A DNA stretch of 15,355 bases from Chryseobacterium sp. (GCA_003248755.1 QFQW01000088.1:1-15355), one strand, 5' to 3'; positions 5,594-13,918 are shown, numbered from the stretch's first letter. The notes: generated from the sequence alone by a model not told the origin. A program made the numbers and translations.

Positions 5594-6610
5594 ATGACAA
5601 AGAAAGTGACTAAAGCCACTAAAAGTACACGCGTTGGAGTTTTAGGAAGCGGAAGTTTTGCAACGGCCATTGTAAAGATGTTATTGGAAAATTGCAAGTC
5701 TGTGCATTGGTGCGTGAGGAATGAGTTTGTGAAAGGTGCTATCGAACAGAGAGGACACAACCCGAGTTATTTGACGACGGTTAGTTTCAATCTTAAAAAA
5801 CTTCAGATTACAACGGATATCAATGAGTTGGTTTCCAATTGTGATGTCATTATTCTGGCGGTTCCGTCCATTTATCTGGCAGAATCTATGGAGAAACTGA
5901 CTTGTGATTATGAAGGTAAATTGTTCTGTTCTGCAATCAAAGGGATTGTTCCGAAACATAATGATATCGTGGCGCATTATCTTCGTGATGAGTTCAAAAT
6001 CGGATTCAAAAATCAGGCGGTAATTGCCGGTCCTTGCCACGCAGAAGAGGTCGCAATGGAGCGTTTGTCCTATCTTACTGTTGCGGTTGCTGAGCAGGAT
6101 GATGCGGATACTTTGCAGGAGATTCTGTCATCTTTTTATATTAAAGTCAATACAAGTTGCGATATTCTCGGAAACGAATATTCTGCAATTCTAAAAAATA
6201 TCTATGCAATTGGTGCTGGAATTGCGAGCGGTTTGGGTTATGGAGATAACTTTATTGCGGTTTATGTTTCCAATGCGATTCGTGAAATGGAAACTTTCCT
6301 GGAAGCGATTTACCCGGAACCGAGAGATGTGAATGACAGTGCTTATCTTGGAGATTTGATTGTAACGGCTTATTCGTTATTCTCCAGAAACAGAAACCTT
6401 GGAAACTTGATTGGGAAAGGTTATACAGTGAAATCAGCAATCCAGTCTATGAGTATGGTTGCCGAAGGTTATTATGCAACAAACGGAATCTATGCCATCT
6501 GCAAGGAAAAGAGACTGAAACTTCCTATCATCAATGCTGTTTATGATATTTTGTATGAAGGGAAAAGCGCAGAGAAACAATTTGCAAAACTAACAGACAA
6601 GTTGACTTAA
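5594..6610 (+). CDS. gpsA: NAD(P)-dependent glycerol-3-phosphate dehydrogenase
   Basis: A 338-residue protein that interconverts dihydroxyacetone phosphate and sn-glycerol 3-phosphate, supplying the backbone for phospholipids; it acts in the cytoplasm. The N-terminal Rossmann fold has GSGSFATA (residues 18-25, GxGxxA). Further family motifs are SAIKG (K116), AGPCHAEEV (146-153), NEYSAILKNIYAI with catalytic K201, and LGDLIVTAYSLFSRNRNLG (252-270, including D254 and R265-N266-R267). Length is usual for the family. The ATG at 5594 is supported by an A-rich leader and a TAnnTTTG element; residues 1-11 are a short basic extension. It is transcribed alone, divergent from the M23 gene. Confidence 0.95.
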   Translation: MTKKVTKATKSTRVGVLGSGSFATAIVKMLLENCKSVHWCVRNEFVKGAIEQRGHNPSYLTTVSFNLKKLQITTDINELVSNCDVIILAVPSIYLAESMEKLTCDYEGKLFCSAIKGIVPKHNDIVAHYLRDEFKIGFKNQAVIAGPCHAEEVAMERLSYLTVAVAEQDDADTLQEILSSFYIKVNTSCDILGNEYSAILKNIYAIGAGIASGLGYGDNFIAVYVSNAIREMETFLEAIYPEPRDVNDSAYLGDLIVTAYSLFSRNRNLGNLIGKGYTVKSAIQSMSMVAEGYYATNGIYAICKEKRLKLPIINAVYDILYEGKSAEKQFAKLTDKLT

Positions 6611-6781
6611 TAATTTAAAAACCATATAGACACATAAGATTTTTAAATTTAAAATACTTATTCAAAATTAAATAGCTCCTATGTTATTAAAGATTTCAAA
6701 AAATAATGTAAATCTTAATGAAAGTTAATTAACAATTATAAAAATACAATGGAATAGAATTTGCAAATTTTGCATCTTAAA

Positions 6782-6808
6782 ATGAAAAAAATACCAAACA
6801 CAAAATGA
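6782..6808 (+). other. 8-codon open frame overlapping the DUF1232 start
   Basis: ATG at 6782 opens MKKIPNTK and stops at TGA 6806-6808, overlapping the ATG at 6805 (ATGA). It is in another frame from the gene. The ATGA junction could couple translation, but nothing proves it is translated. Confidence 0.2.
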
Positions 6809-7137
6809 AACATTCAAAATTTAAACTGGCTCAGGAAGCTATCAAACACAAAGGATTTTTGCAGAAGATTCCTGCGGTTTTCAGAATGATTAAACTCTAT
6901 TACAAAGGAGAATACAAAATGAAATTCACAGACATTCTGTTGCCTGCTTTGGCTCTGATTTATGTGATTTCGCCGATTGATATCATTCCGGATTTTGTTC
7001 CTGTAATTGGGGCGTTGGACGATTTGGCAATTCTAGCCTTTGCAATTCCTATGCTGATGAAAGAAGTGGACAAGTTCCTGCTTTGGGAAAGCCGGAAAAA
7101 TAATCCTAATATTATAGACGCAGAAATTGTAGAATAA
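6805..7137 (+). CDS. DUF1232 (YkvA-type) small membrane protein
   Basis: A 110-residue protein. The family signature is LIYVISPIDIIPDFVPVIGA and the following LDDLAIL (about residues 51-77), a hydrophobic hairpin with conserved SPIDxIPD and DD. The N-terminal 40 residues are basic and amphipathic (KHSKFKLAQEAIKHKG), and the C-terminus is polar and acidic. The family is common in bacteria; its molecular role is not known to me. A second ATG at residue 39 (MKFTDIL) could start a shorter form, but the N-terminal part looks coding. The gene ends just before a bidirectional terminator. Confidence 0.85.
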   Translation: MKHSKFKLAQEAIKHKGFLQKIPAVFRMIKLYYKGEYKMKFTDILLPALALIYVISPIDIIPDFVPVIGALDDLAILAFAIPMLMKEVDKFLLWESRKNNPNIIDAEIVE

Positions 7138-7148
7138 CAATAAATAAG

Positions 7149-7182
7149 AATCCCGATTCAGTTTTTGAATCGGGATTTTTTT
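7149..7182. terminator. Bidirectional intrinsic terminator
   Basis: A perfect 12-base stem (AATCCCGATTCA, 7149-7160, with TGAATCGGGATT, 7166-7177) encloses a 5-base loop and is followed by T residues to 7182. On the other strand the A-rich flank also supplies T residues. It serves the convergent DUF1232 and NifU-like genes and slightly overlaps the stop of the latter. Confidence 0.9.
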
Positions 7183-7435
7183 AATTTTCAATGTTGATGA
7201 CTTCCTCTATTTCCGGTGCATACTGTTTAATCGTATTTTCAACACCTAGTTTCATAGTAGAAGTACTGATAGAACAGCTGGAACAGTTTCCTACAAGCTT
7301 TACATAAACTGTCTTTTCTTGGACATCAATGAGTTCGATATCGCCTCCGTCTTTGTTCAAGAACGGACGGATACTATCCAAAGCATCCATTACTTTCGTT
7401 ACCAGTTCTTCCTGAATTTGATTTGTATTATCCAT
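7181..7435 (-). CDS. NifU-like (Nfu) Fe-S cluster scaffold/carrier protein
   Basis: An 84-residue protein made only of the NifU C-terminal domain. Motifs are RPFLNKDGGDIELI (about 23-36) and GNCSSCSIS with the cluster-binding pair C51 and C54 (CxxC). Such proteins hold a 4Fe-4S cluster between two subunits and pass it to target enzymes in the cytoplasm. It lies 4 bases downstream of the Mrp-type ATPase gene on the same strand, so the two are almost certainly co-transcribed and act in the same Fe-S assembly route. Length is normal for stand-alone Nfu proteins. Confidence 0.93.
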   Translation of the reverse strand: MDNTNQIQEELVTKVMDALDSIRPFLNKDGGDIELIDVQEKTVYVKLVGNCSSCSISTSTMKLGVENTIKQYAPEIEEVINIEN

Positions 7436-7439
7436 TTTA

Positions 7440-8549
7440 TTATTTTTTCTTAGGCGAGCAACCGGCCATTGTTGTGATTTTAACAGCTTCGGTTGGTGGC
7501 AGATTGGTGTTTCTTTCTACAAGACTTTCTACCATATTTTGAGCAGTTTTTGTGTAGATTTCAGCGATTTTGGAGTTTTCCTGCAATGCCGCCGGTCTTC
7601 CGACATCTCCGGCTTCTCTGATACTTTGAATCAATGGAATCTCTCCCAAAACCGGAATTCCCAAATCTTCTGCCATATATTGAGCGCCTTGTTTTCCAAA
7701 GATATAATATTTATTGTCAGGTAGCTCTTCCGGCGTGAAATAAGCCATATTTTCTACCAATCCCAAAACAGGAATATTAATACTTTCCATATTGAACATT
7801 GCAATTCCCTTTCTCACATCCGCAAGTGCAACGTGTTGAGGTGTACTTACAATTACAGCTCCTGTTACCGGAACTTCCTGAATAATAGATAAGTGAATAT
7901 CGCCGGTTCCTGGAGGAAGGTCAATCAAAAGGAAATCCAATTCTCCCCAATCTGCATCACGAATCATCTGGTTCAAAGCTTTGGATGCCATTGGTCCTCT
8001 CCAAACAACTGCTTGGTTTGCTCCAGAGAAATATCCGATTGACAGCATTTTCACGCCATAATTTTCAATCGGTTTCATTAGATTTCTGCCGTTCACTTCT
8101 ACAGAGATTGGTCTTTGTCCTTCTGTATCAAGCATTGTAGGAACAGACGGTCCGTAGATATCCGCATCCAGCAATCCAACTTTGAATCCCATTTTTGCCA
8201 ACGTCACCGCAAGATTCGCAGAAACAGTCGATTTTCCAACGCCACCTTTTCCAGAAGCGATTGCAATGATATTCTGGATTCCCGGAATCTGCTTTCCTTT
8301 AATTTCGTTTGTTACAGGAGTTGCAGGTAACTCGGGAGAAGAGATTTTCAATTTAAGATTGATTTGTTCCCCAAATTCCGAAGCAAAAGCTTGTTTCATA
8401 GCAACTTCGAGTTTCTTTTTCTCGTGCATTGCAGGGGAATGGGCAGTCATGTCGATATAAACATCATCACCCATTATTTGGAGATTATTTACCAGATCCT
8501 CAACTTCTATCTCTTTCAGAAAATCCTGAACTTTTGATTTCGTCAGCAT
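7440..8549 (-). CDS. Mrp/ApbC/NBP35-type P-loop ATPase for Fe-S assembly
   Basis: A 369-residue cytoplasmic protein. Residues 1-80 form a MIP18 (DUF59) domain. The deviant Walker A of the Mrp/MinD family is SGKGGVGKST (99-108), followed by LLDADIYGPSVP (127-137) and IDLPPGTGD (209-217). These ATPases carry Fe-S clusters to apoproteins. Unusually, the CxxC near ENM in E. coli-type Mrp is absent: ENMAYFTPEELPDNKYYIFG (266-285) has no cysteine, and the only cysteine in the protein is C364 in the tail AGCSPKKK. The next gene is a NifU-like scaffold, which fits a joint role. The start is supported by an A-rich leader and a TAATTTTG element at 8576-8583. Confidence 0.93.
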   Translation of the reverse strand: MLTKSKVQDFLKEIEVEDLVNNLQIMGDDVYIDMTAHSPAMHEKKKLEVAMKQAFASEFGEQINLKLKISSPELPATPVTNEIKGKQIPGIQNIIAIASGKGGVGKSTVSANLAVTLAKMGFKVGLLDADIYGPSVPTMLDTEGQRPISVEVNGRNLMKPIENYGVKMLSIGYFSGANQAVVWRGPMASKALNQMIRDADWGELDFLLIDLPPGTGDIHLSIIQEVPVTGAVIVSTPQHVALADVRKGIAMFNMESINIPVLGLVENMAYFTPEELPDNKYYIFGKQGAQYMAEDLGIPVLGEIPLIQSIREAGDVGRPAALQENSKIAEIYTKTAQNMVESLVERNTNLPPTEAVKITTMAGCSPKKK

Positions 8550-8575
8550 AAAATTTATTATTCTTTAAGTGGCTA

Positions 8576-8583
8576 CAAAATTA
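8576..8583 (-). promoter_or_regulatory. -7 element candidate for the Mrp-nfu operon
   Basis: On the minus strand, TAATTTTG (8583-8576) fits TAnnTTTG and lies 26 bases before the ATG at 8549. The matching -33 region has only TTC, so the promoter is incomplete by consensus. Confidence 0.4.
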
Positions 8584-8599
8584 CGGATTTTAAAATTAA

Positions 8600-8983
8600 T
8601 TTAGAATTAATTGAATTTATGATTTTGTCTATGTTGATGATTTTTGGCAGGTTAAGTTGGGGTGGAGGGGTTTTGAGTTTTAGAGATTGGAATTATGAGG
8701 ATAGTCTATGATTTTATTTTTATTTTCTTCAAAAGTATCTTCATTCAGCGATAAAAGTTGGAGTGTTATTTTTTATTATAGATTTTTTCGGATACGAGGG
8801 TCAAAGTCTTTATTTGATTTTTGAATATTAATCTGTTGAAAATCAGATAAAATAATAGTTAATGAGAATAGGTGTAATCTGCTCTCATTTATTTTTGAAA
8901 AAAAACATACCACAAATGATTGGAGATCATAACAAGTGTATCAGACCAAGTGATTTATAAACAAAATGCGGTTGTTTCTAAAA
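8600..8983. other. Intergenic region with no convincing gene
   Basis: This is most of the gap between the Mrp promoter and the DUF4403 promoter. It is AT-rich, except for a G-rich patch at 8646-8670. A 30-codon frame from 8619 has no family likeness. A hairpin (AATGAGA 8861-8867 with TCTCATT 8883-8889, then TATTTTTG) resembles a weak + strand terminator without an obvious gene before it. The reading frame open from TTG 8920 is rejected in favour of the start at 9043. Confidence 0.5.
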
Positions 8984-9018
8984 TTTGCTTTCAAGCATTA
9001 ATAAAACTATTAATTTTG
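8984..9018 (+). promoter_or_regulatory. Promoter candidate for the DUF4403 gene
   Basis: TTTG (8984-8987), a 23-base spacer and TAATTTTG (9011-9018) match the Bacteroidota promoter form at the long end of its spacer range. Transcription would start near 9025, about 18 bases before ATG 9043, which supports that start codon over the upstream TTG. Confidence 0.5.
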
Positions 9019-9042
9019 CTTTCAGATTTTATAGAAATATTT

Positions 9043-10419
9043 ATGATTCCATTTAGAAAAGTTGCTTCAATAGGTTTTTTACTGATTGGTTTTATCGCTT
9101 TTTCTCAAATAGAAAATCCGGTCTATACCTTGCCGAAGATCAAATCCAGTATTACACTTCCGGTTTCTCTTCCAATCTCTGAGATCAATAGTTTGATCAA
9201 TCAATCTGTGAAAGGCATTTTATATGAAGACCAATCTTATACCGATAATAATAATGACCAGTTCAAAGTGAAAGTCGAAAAACAAGGGAATATAGCAATC
9301 AAAGCTTTAACCAATAATCGATTGATGATTTCTGTCCCGCTAAAAATCTGGGCAGAAAAAGGTTATGGAACTTTGGGATATTACATGTATAAGGATACCA
9401 ATTTTAATCTGATAATGAATTTCATTACCAATATCTCTGCAAATTCCGATTGGAAATTGGATACAAAAACGACAACTGCAGGATTTGTCTGGACTCAAAA
9501 GCCTGTTTTGGATTATGGAAAAGTGAAAATTCCGATTGCTTCTTTTATAGAATCTACACTTAAAGAGCAACAATCCAAATTCACGACCGTTATTGATGAG
9601 CAAATCAAAACCCAATTCAACCTTCAACCTTACTTAGTGATGGCCTGGAATCAGTTTTCAAAACCTATCAATATTTCTGAGGAATATAACACCTGGCTGA
9701 AGATATCTCCACAAAGTACATTTATGACTCCACTTCAGGTGTTTCAGGATAAGATAAAGACTACGGTTGGTATAGACTTGTATTCTGAGACTTATGTTGG
9801 TCAGATCCCATTGGCAACAACAGATATCAACAGAGTTCCTAATTTTACATTAAATCCTAATCTTCCCAATATCTTCAATTTACAGACAACGGCTAACATT
9901 AGCTTTGATGAAACTACAAGAATTGCAAAACAGCAATTCCAAGATAAAGAATTTGCAATGAGTGGGGAAGATAAAAAGATAAAAGTCACAGATATATCTG
10001 TCTATCAGGAAAAAGAAAATATCGTAATAGAAGCCCATACGACGGGCGAAGTAAATGGAGCTGCATTCATCAAAGGAAAACCTTTCTACAGTGCGGAAGA
10101 ACATAAAATAAAACTTGATGTTACAGATTTTAATCTTAAAACTAAAAATTTCTTTCAAAAGGCTTTGACGATTTTGTTTGAAGGGAAAATCAGAAGAATG
10201 ATAGAAAAGGATTATGGGATTCCTCTTTTGGATATTGAGAATTCTTCCAAGAAAAGTATGATGGAAAACTTCAACAAAGAATATGTGAAAGGAATCAGAT
10301 TACAAGGAAATGTTATAGGCTTGAAACCAACACAATTTCTATTGTCAGAAAAATATATTACAATCGTCATAGATACAAAAGCGCAGTTACAGATGAATGT
10401 TTCGGGATTAAGTTTTTGA
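9043..10419 (+). CDS. Secreted DUF4403 family protein
   Basis: A 458-residue protein. The frame is open from TTG 8920, but the ATG at 9043 places a standard signal peptide at the N-terminus (MIPFRKVASIGFLLIGFIAF, likely cut before Gln in FSQIEN) and lies just after a promoter candidate, so it is preferred. The mature part is beta-rich with few cysteines. Recognisable stretches are SITLPVSLPISEINSLIN, the middle TWLKISPQS and GKIRRMIEKDYGIPL; overall it resembles DUF4403, found in Bacteroidota envelope proteins of unknown role. No lipobox is present, so it is probably soluble in the periplasm. It precedes the M4 protease gene by 80 bases on the same strand, but that gene has its own promoter candidate, so a functional link is not shown. 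Confidence 0.75.
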   Translation: MIPFRKVASIGFLLIGFIAFSQIENPVYTLPKIKSSITLPVSLPISEINSLINQSVKGILYEDQSYTDNNNDQFKVKVEKQGNIAIKALTNNRLMISVPLKIWAEKGYGTLGYYMYKDTNFNLIMNFITNISANSDWKLDTKTTTAGFVWTQKPVLDYGKVKIPIASFIESTLKEQQSKFTTVIDEQIKTQFNLQPYLVMAWNQFSKPINISEEYNTWLKISPQSTFMTPLQVFQDKIKTTVGIDLYSETYVGQIPLATTDINRVPNFTLNPNLPNIFNLQTTANISFDETTRIAKQQFQDKEFAMSGEDKKIKVTDISVYQEKENIVIEAHTTGEVNGAAFIKGKPFYSAEEHKIKLDVTDFNLKTKNFFQKALTILFEGKIRRMIEKDYGIPLLDIENSSKKSMMENFNKEYVKGIRLQGNVIGLKPTQFLLSEKYITIVIDTKAQLQMNVSGLSF

Positions 10420-10446
10420 TTTTTTCTTATATTTCTTTGGATTTTA

Positions 10447-10480
10447 TTGAGCAAAATGCATAGAATAATAACTATATTTG
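10447..10480 (+). promoter_or_regulatory. Promoter candidate for the M4 protease gene
   Basis: TTG (10447-10449), a 23-base spacer and TATATTTG (10473-10480) fit the Bacteroidota form. The ATG at 10500 lies 20 bases after the -7 element, giving a very short leader. Confidence 0.5.
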
Positions 10481-10499
10481 TTTTCAATTAAATTTAAAA

Positions 10500-13052
10500 A
10501 TGAAGAAAACTCTATTTCTAGCAGTAGCGTTAGCTTCTACTTTTGGTTTTGCCCAAGAATCAAAAGAGTTGGCTAACCTTAAAAAACGGACTAGTGCAAA
10601 TGTTACAATCAGCAACAGCACCTCTAACCCCAATTTTATCCTTTTTGGAAATGCTAACGCGCTTCAGTTAAAATCTACTGGTGTAAAAGCAAAAACCGGT
10701 GAGTTTTTAGCGGAAAACTTCAAAGCCTTTAATCTGAAGTCTGTCAATGATTTGGTTTTTGTTGAAGAAAGTACAGATAACTACGGCTTGAAGAATGTGG
10801 TTTATATGCAGCAACATCAAGGTATTCCTGTTTATGATGGTGTTTTGAAGTTTCACTTCAATGGAAAAGAGGAGTTGACATCCATCAACGGGAATGCAAT
10901 ATCTAATATAAAAGTAAATTCTACGCCGGATATTTCTGCGAAAGAAGCGGCTGACATTGCTAAAAGTCTTGTTGCAAAACAGAATCTTACCAGCAATAAT
11001 GTTCCTTTAGAGATTGGAAAGAGCAATCTCTTGATCTTCCCTAAGAATTTGGTTCAAGGAGGTGTTGTTACGCCATATTTGGCTTATGAGGTGGAAGTTA
11101 CCAACAAAAATGATGTTAGGGAATTTCTGTTTATCAATGCTCACACAGGAGAGCTGATAGAGCAATTCACGGGAATACATCCGATTGACAGAAGAGTGTA
11201 TGAAACCAATACCAATGCCTCTAACCTGAAATGGAAAGAAGGTGATGCTTTTCCGGGAACACTTACGACTTGGCAACAACATGAAGCCGTAACATCTGAG
11301 CACGTTTATAATTTCTTCAAAAATGCATTCGGATACGTTTCCTATGATGCGGCAGATCATACAATGATCACTGTGAACAATGACCCAACTATCTCTTGCC
11401 CTAATGCGAGATGGAATGGAACATATGCAGGATATTGTGACGGGACGGCAACAGACGATGTCATTGCGCACGAGTGGGGACATGCCTATACCGAATATAC
11501 AAGTGGATTGATCTACCAATACCAATCAGGAGCGCTCAACGAATCCTACTCTGATGTTTGGGGAGAGACGATCGACCTGATCAATAATTATATGGATGAA
11601 GGCGAGAATCTTAGTGTAAGAACAACCGCTTCTTGCTCAGGCTCACTCCGTTGGAAAATGGGTGAGGATGCTACAGCTTTTGGAGGAGCTATCCGTGATA
11701 TGTGGAATCCAAACTGTAATGGTCAGCCTTCAAAAGTGCTGGATGCTAACTATTACTACTGTGGAACTAATGATAGTGGGGGTGTACATACTAATTCTGG
11801 ACCTACGAATCATTTATATGCTCTGCTTGTAGATGGAGGTACATATAATGGTTATACAATAACAGGAATGGGCTTTGTTAAAGCTGCTCATCTTTGGTGG
11901 AGAGCACAGAAGAACTATTTGACACCAACAAGTGATTTTGCCAATTTTGCCGATGCTTTGGAAGCTGCTGCTAATGATCTAGTAGGAATTAATTTGCAGG
12001 GATTATCCACAACTACAACTCCTGCAGGTTTGTCTGGGCAGGCTTTCACTGCAGCTGATGTACAAAATGTTAAGAATGGGATCCTTTCTGTACAGTTGAG
12101 ATCATCTCCGGCAACACAATGTAACTATGTTCCATTGTTAAAAGCTACACCGGATCTTTGTGCTAGTGCTACATCAAATCCTTTGTTCAAAGAAGATTGG
12201 GAAAATGGATTAGGAGACTGGACAGTATCTAATGTTCCTACAAAACCATCTACATGGGAAGCTAGAGATTGGACGATCAAGGATAGCTTGCCTAAATCAA
12301 GAGTTGGTAAAGCGATTTTCGCAGTTGATCCTATCAATGGAGATTGTGCAAGCAACCTTCAAAACGGAATCCTGCGCCTGGAAAGTCCAACGATTACAAT
12401 TCCAACTTTTTCAGGAGGGAAATATGAAATGGCTTTCAATCATTATGTAGCAACTGAAGCAAACTGGGATGGTGGAAACATAAAATATAGTCTTAATGGA
12501 GGAGCTTGGACATTGTTGCCGATAACAGCTTTTACATATAATGGATATAACAGTGCTTTGGATGGAACTAGTCAGAATGATAATCCATTGAAGGGACAAA
12601 GAGCATTCACGGGAACTGATGGTGGTTCTCTTGGCGGAAGCTGGGGACAAAGTGTAATTGATCTTTCTAAAATTGGTGTGACTTCTGGTTCTAATATCAA
12701 ATTCAGATTTGAGTTGGGAACCGATGGCTGTAACGGCATAGAAGGTTGGTATCTGGATGAAGTCTATGTTTACAACTGTAGTGCGTTGGCGGTAGAGGAT
12801 GTTCAGAAACAAAACGGAATTACTGTATTCCCGAATCCAACTTCTGGTTTTGTAACTATTCAGAATAATAAAAATTCTAGTTTGAAGAATGTTGAAATTT
12901 ATAATGCAGCCGGACAATTAATCAAAAATTTCAATTTGAATAATGGTATCAACAAAGCTTCTCTTGATATGAGTCAATTAACAAATGGAACTTATATCCT
13001 GAAAGTGAAATCAGAATCTGAAAGTAATACTGTAAAAGTAATTAAGAAATAA
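10500..13052 (+). CDS. T9SS-exported thermolysin-family (M4) metalloprotease
   Basis: An 850-residue secreted zinc protease. Order of parts: signal peptide (MKKTLFLAVALASTFGFA, residues 1-18); FTP/PepSY-type propeptide (about 40-215); M4 catalytic domain (about 225-545); a beta jelly-roll-like domain beginning NPLFKEDWENGLGDW (about 560-760); and a C-terminal type A T9SS sorting domain (about 767-850) with ITVFPNPTSG and the end TYILKVKSESESNTVKVIKK. Zinc ligands are H324 and H328 (HEWGH) and E348 (LNESYSDVWGE), the same 20-residue H-to-E distance as thermolysin; the catalytic E325 and the acid-stabilising H430 (GGVHTNSGPTNH) are present. It should cross the inner membrane by Sec, leave through T9SS with loss of the sorting domain, and digest external protein. 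The T9SS itself is not encoded here. A clear terminator follows. Confidence 0.95.
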   Translation: MKKTLFLAVALASTFGFAQESKELANLKKRTSANVTISNSTSNPNFILFGNANALQLKSTGVKAKTGEFLAENFKAFNLKSVNDLVFVEESTDNYGLKNVVYMQQHQGIPVYDGVLKFHFNGKEELTSINGNAISNIKVNSTPDISAKEAADIAKSLVAKQNLTSNNVPLEIGKSNLLIFPKNLVQGGVVTPYLAYEVEVTNKNDVREFLFINAHTGELIEQFTGIHPIDRRVYETNTNASNLKWKEGDAFPGTLTTWQQHEAVTSEHVYNFFKNAFGYVSYDAADHTMITVNNDPTISCPNARWNGTYAGYCDGTATDDVIAHEWGHAYTEYTSGLIYQYQSGALNESYSDVWGETIDLINNYMDEGENLSVRTTASCSGSLRWKMGEDATAFGGAIRDMWNPNCNGQPSKVLDANYYYCGTNDSGGVHTNSGPTNHLYALLVDGGTYNGYTITGMGFVKAAHLWWRAQKNYLTPTSDFANFADALEAAANDLVGINLQGLSTTTTPAGLSGQAFTAADVQNVKNGILSVQLRSSPATQCNYVPLLKATPDLCASATSNPLFKEDWENGLGDWTVSNVPTKPSTWEARDWTIKDSLPKSRVGKAIFAVDPINGDCASNLQNGILRLESPTITIPTFSGGKYEMAFNHYVATEANWDGGNIKYSLNGGAWTLLPITAFTYNGYNSALDGTSQNDNPLKGQRAFTGTDGGSLGGSWGQSVIDLSKIGVTSGSNIKFRFELGTDGCNGIEGWYLDEVYVYNCSALAVEDVQKQNGITVFPNPTSGFVTIQNNKNSSLKNVEIYNAAGQLIKNFNLNNGINKASLDMSQLTNGTYILKVKSESESNTVKVIKK

Positions 13053-13073
13053 TTTTTCTAAATTAATACCAAC

Positions 13074-13107
13074 AAAAAAATGCTTATGATTTCATAAGCA
13101 TTTTTTT
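13074..13107. terminator. Bidirectional intrinsic terminator
   Basis: TGCTTATG (13081-13088) pairs with CATAAGCA (13093-13100), flanked by seven A residues before and seven T residues after, so the stem can extend. It lies between the convergent M4 protease and deoD genes and works in either direction. Confidence 0.9.
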
Positions 13108-13130
13108 ATTTCAATATTATAAAAGTTAAT

Positions 13131-13838
13131 TTAAAACTTCAAAGCTGTTTTTAATGATAATTCCATCATTGTTCTAAGGGCTTGTTCTCTTTGGTCTGCA
13201 GAGATAAACTCGTGGGTTGGGATGATATCAGAAACTGTCAGTATTGTTGCTGCATTTTTTCCGAGATGTTGCGCATTGGCAAAAAGAGCAAAAGCTTCCA
13301 TTTCTACCGCAGGACAGTTGTGTCTTACTGCAATTTCGGGAACAGCCGGGTCTTTTCTGTAAAAGATATCGCTGGAGTGGATGTTAGTTGCTTTTGCATC
13401 AAGACCTAATTCTTTTGCCGTCTCATTGATTTTATCAAAAGCACTTCCCTGATTGGAAATGATATCTTCTTGAATTCCCCAAGCAAATTTTGCATAAGTA
13501 CTTTCGCTGGCTGCATTTTCTACATTCAGAATATCAAATAGTTTCAAATCCGTAGAATAGGCACCACAAGTTCCGATTCTGATAATTGTGTCGACTTCAT
13601 ATTCAGTAAACAATTCGTAAGAATAGATTCCTATACTTGGGAATCCCATTCCACTTGCACCAACTGTAATCTCTTTTCCTTTGTACTTTCCAGTGAAAAA
13701 GAAAATATTTCTGGTTTGGCTAACCAATGTAACGTCGGTTAAGAAATTATCAGCGATATATTTAGCTCTTAATGGGTCGCCGGGCATCAAAACCGTTTTT
13801 GCGATTTCTCCTTTTTTTGCGCTTATGTGAACACTCAT
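13131..13838 (-). CDS. deoD: Purine-nucleoside phosphorylase, DeoD type (hexameric class)
   Basis: A 235-residue cytoplasmic enzyme that splits purine (deoxy)nucleosides with phosphate into base and (deoxy)ribose 1-phosphate, in nucleoside salvage. Aligned with E. coli PNP the functional residues keep the same numbers: H4, G20 (LMPGDPLRAKYIA) and R24, R43, R87, E179-M180-E181 (VEMEA), S203-D204 (TVSDIIPTHE) and R217. The phosphate-binding Ser90 of E. coli is Thr90 here (RIGTCGA), a mild change. The ATG at 13838 gives MSVHISAKKGEIA, the usual family start. It is 80 bases from the upstream amidase gene on the same strand. No strong promoter match was found in between, so read-through from that gene is possible. 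Confidence 0.95.
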   Translation of the reverse strand: MSVHISAKKGEIAKTVLMPGDPLRAKYIADNFLTDVTLVSQTRNIFFFTGKYKGKEITVGASGMGFPSIGIYSYELFTEYEVDTIIRIGTCGAYSTDLKLFDILNVENAASESTYAKFAWGIQEDIISNQGSAFDKINETAKELGLDAKATNIHSSDIFYRKDPAVPEIAVRHNCPAVEMEAFALFANAQHLGKNAATILTVSDIIPTHEFISADQREQALRTMMELSLKTALKF

Positions 13839-13918
13839 ATGGATTAAAAATTTTAGAGCGTGAAGATAAAATTTATATTCCGATTAAAGAATTCTTTCTA
13901 AACAAAGTTGACAGACAA

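Noticed and set aside
8619..8711. 30-codon open frame in the 8550-9042 gap
   Set aside because: No family likeness, no promoter in the right place and unusual G-rich composition; not supported as a gene.
9340..10158. Minus-strand open frames opposite DUF4403
   Set aside because: They are antisense shadows of a gene with a signal peptide and promoter; composition is not protein-like.
11007..12917. Minus-strand open frames opposite the M4 protease
   Set aside because: The + strand encodes a complete, motif-verified protease; the opposite frames carry no motifs or promoters.
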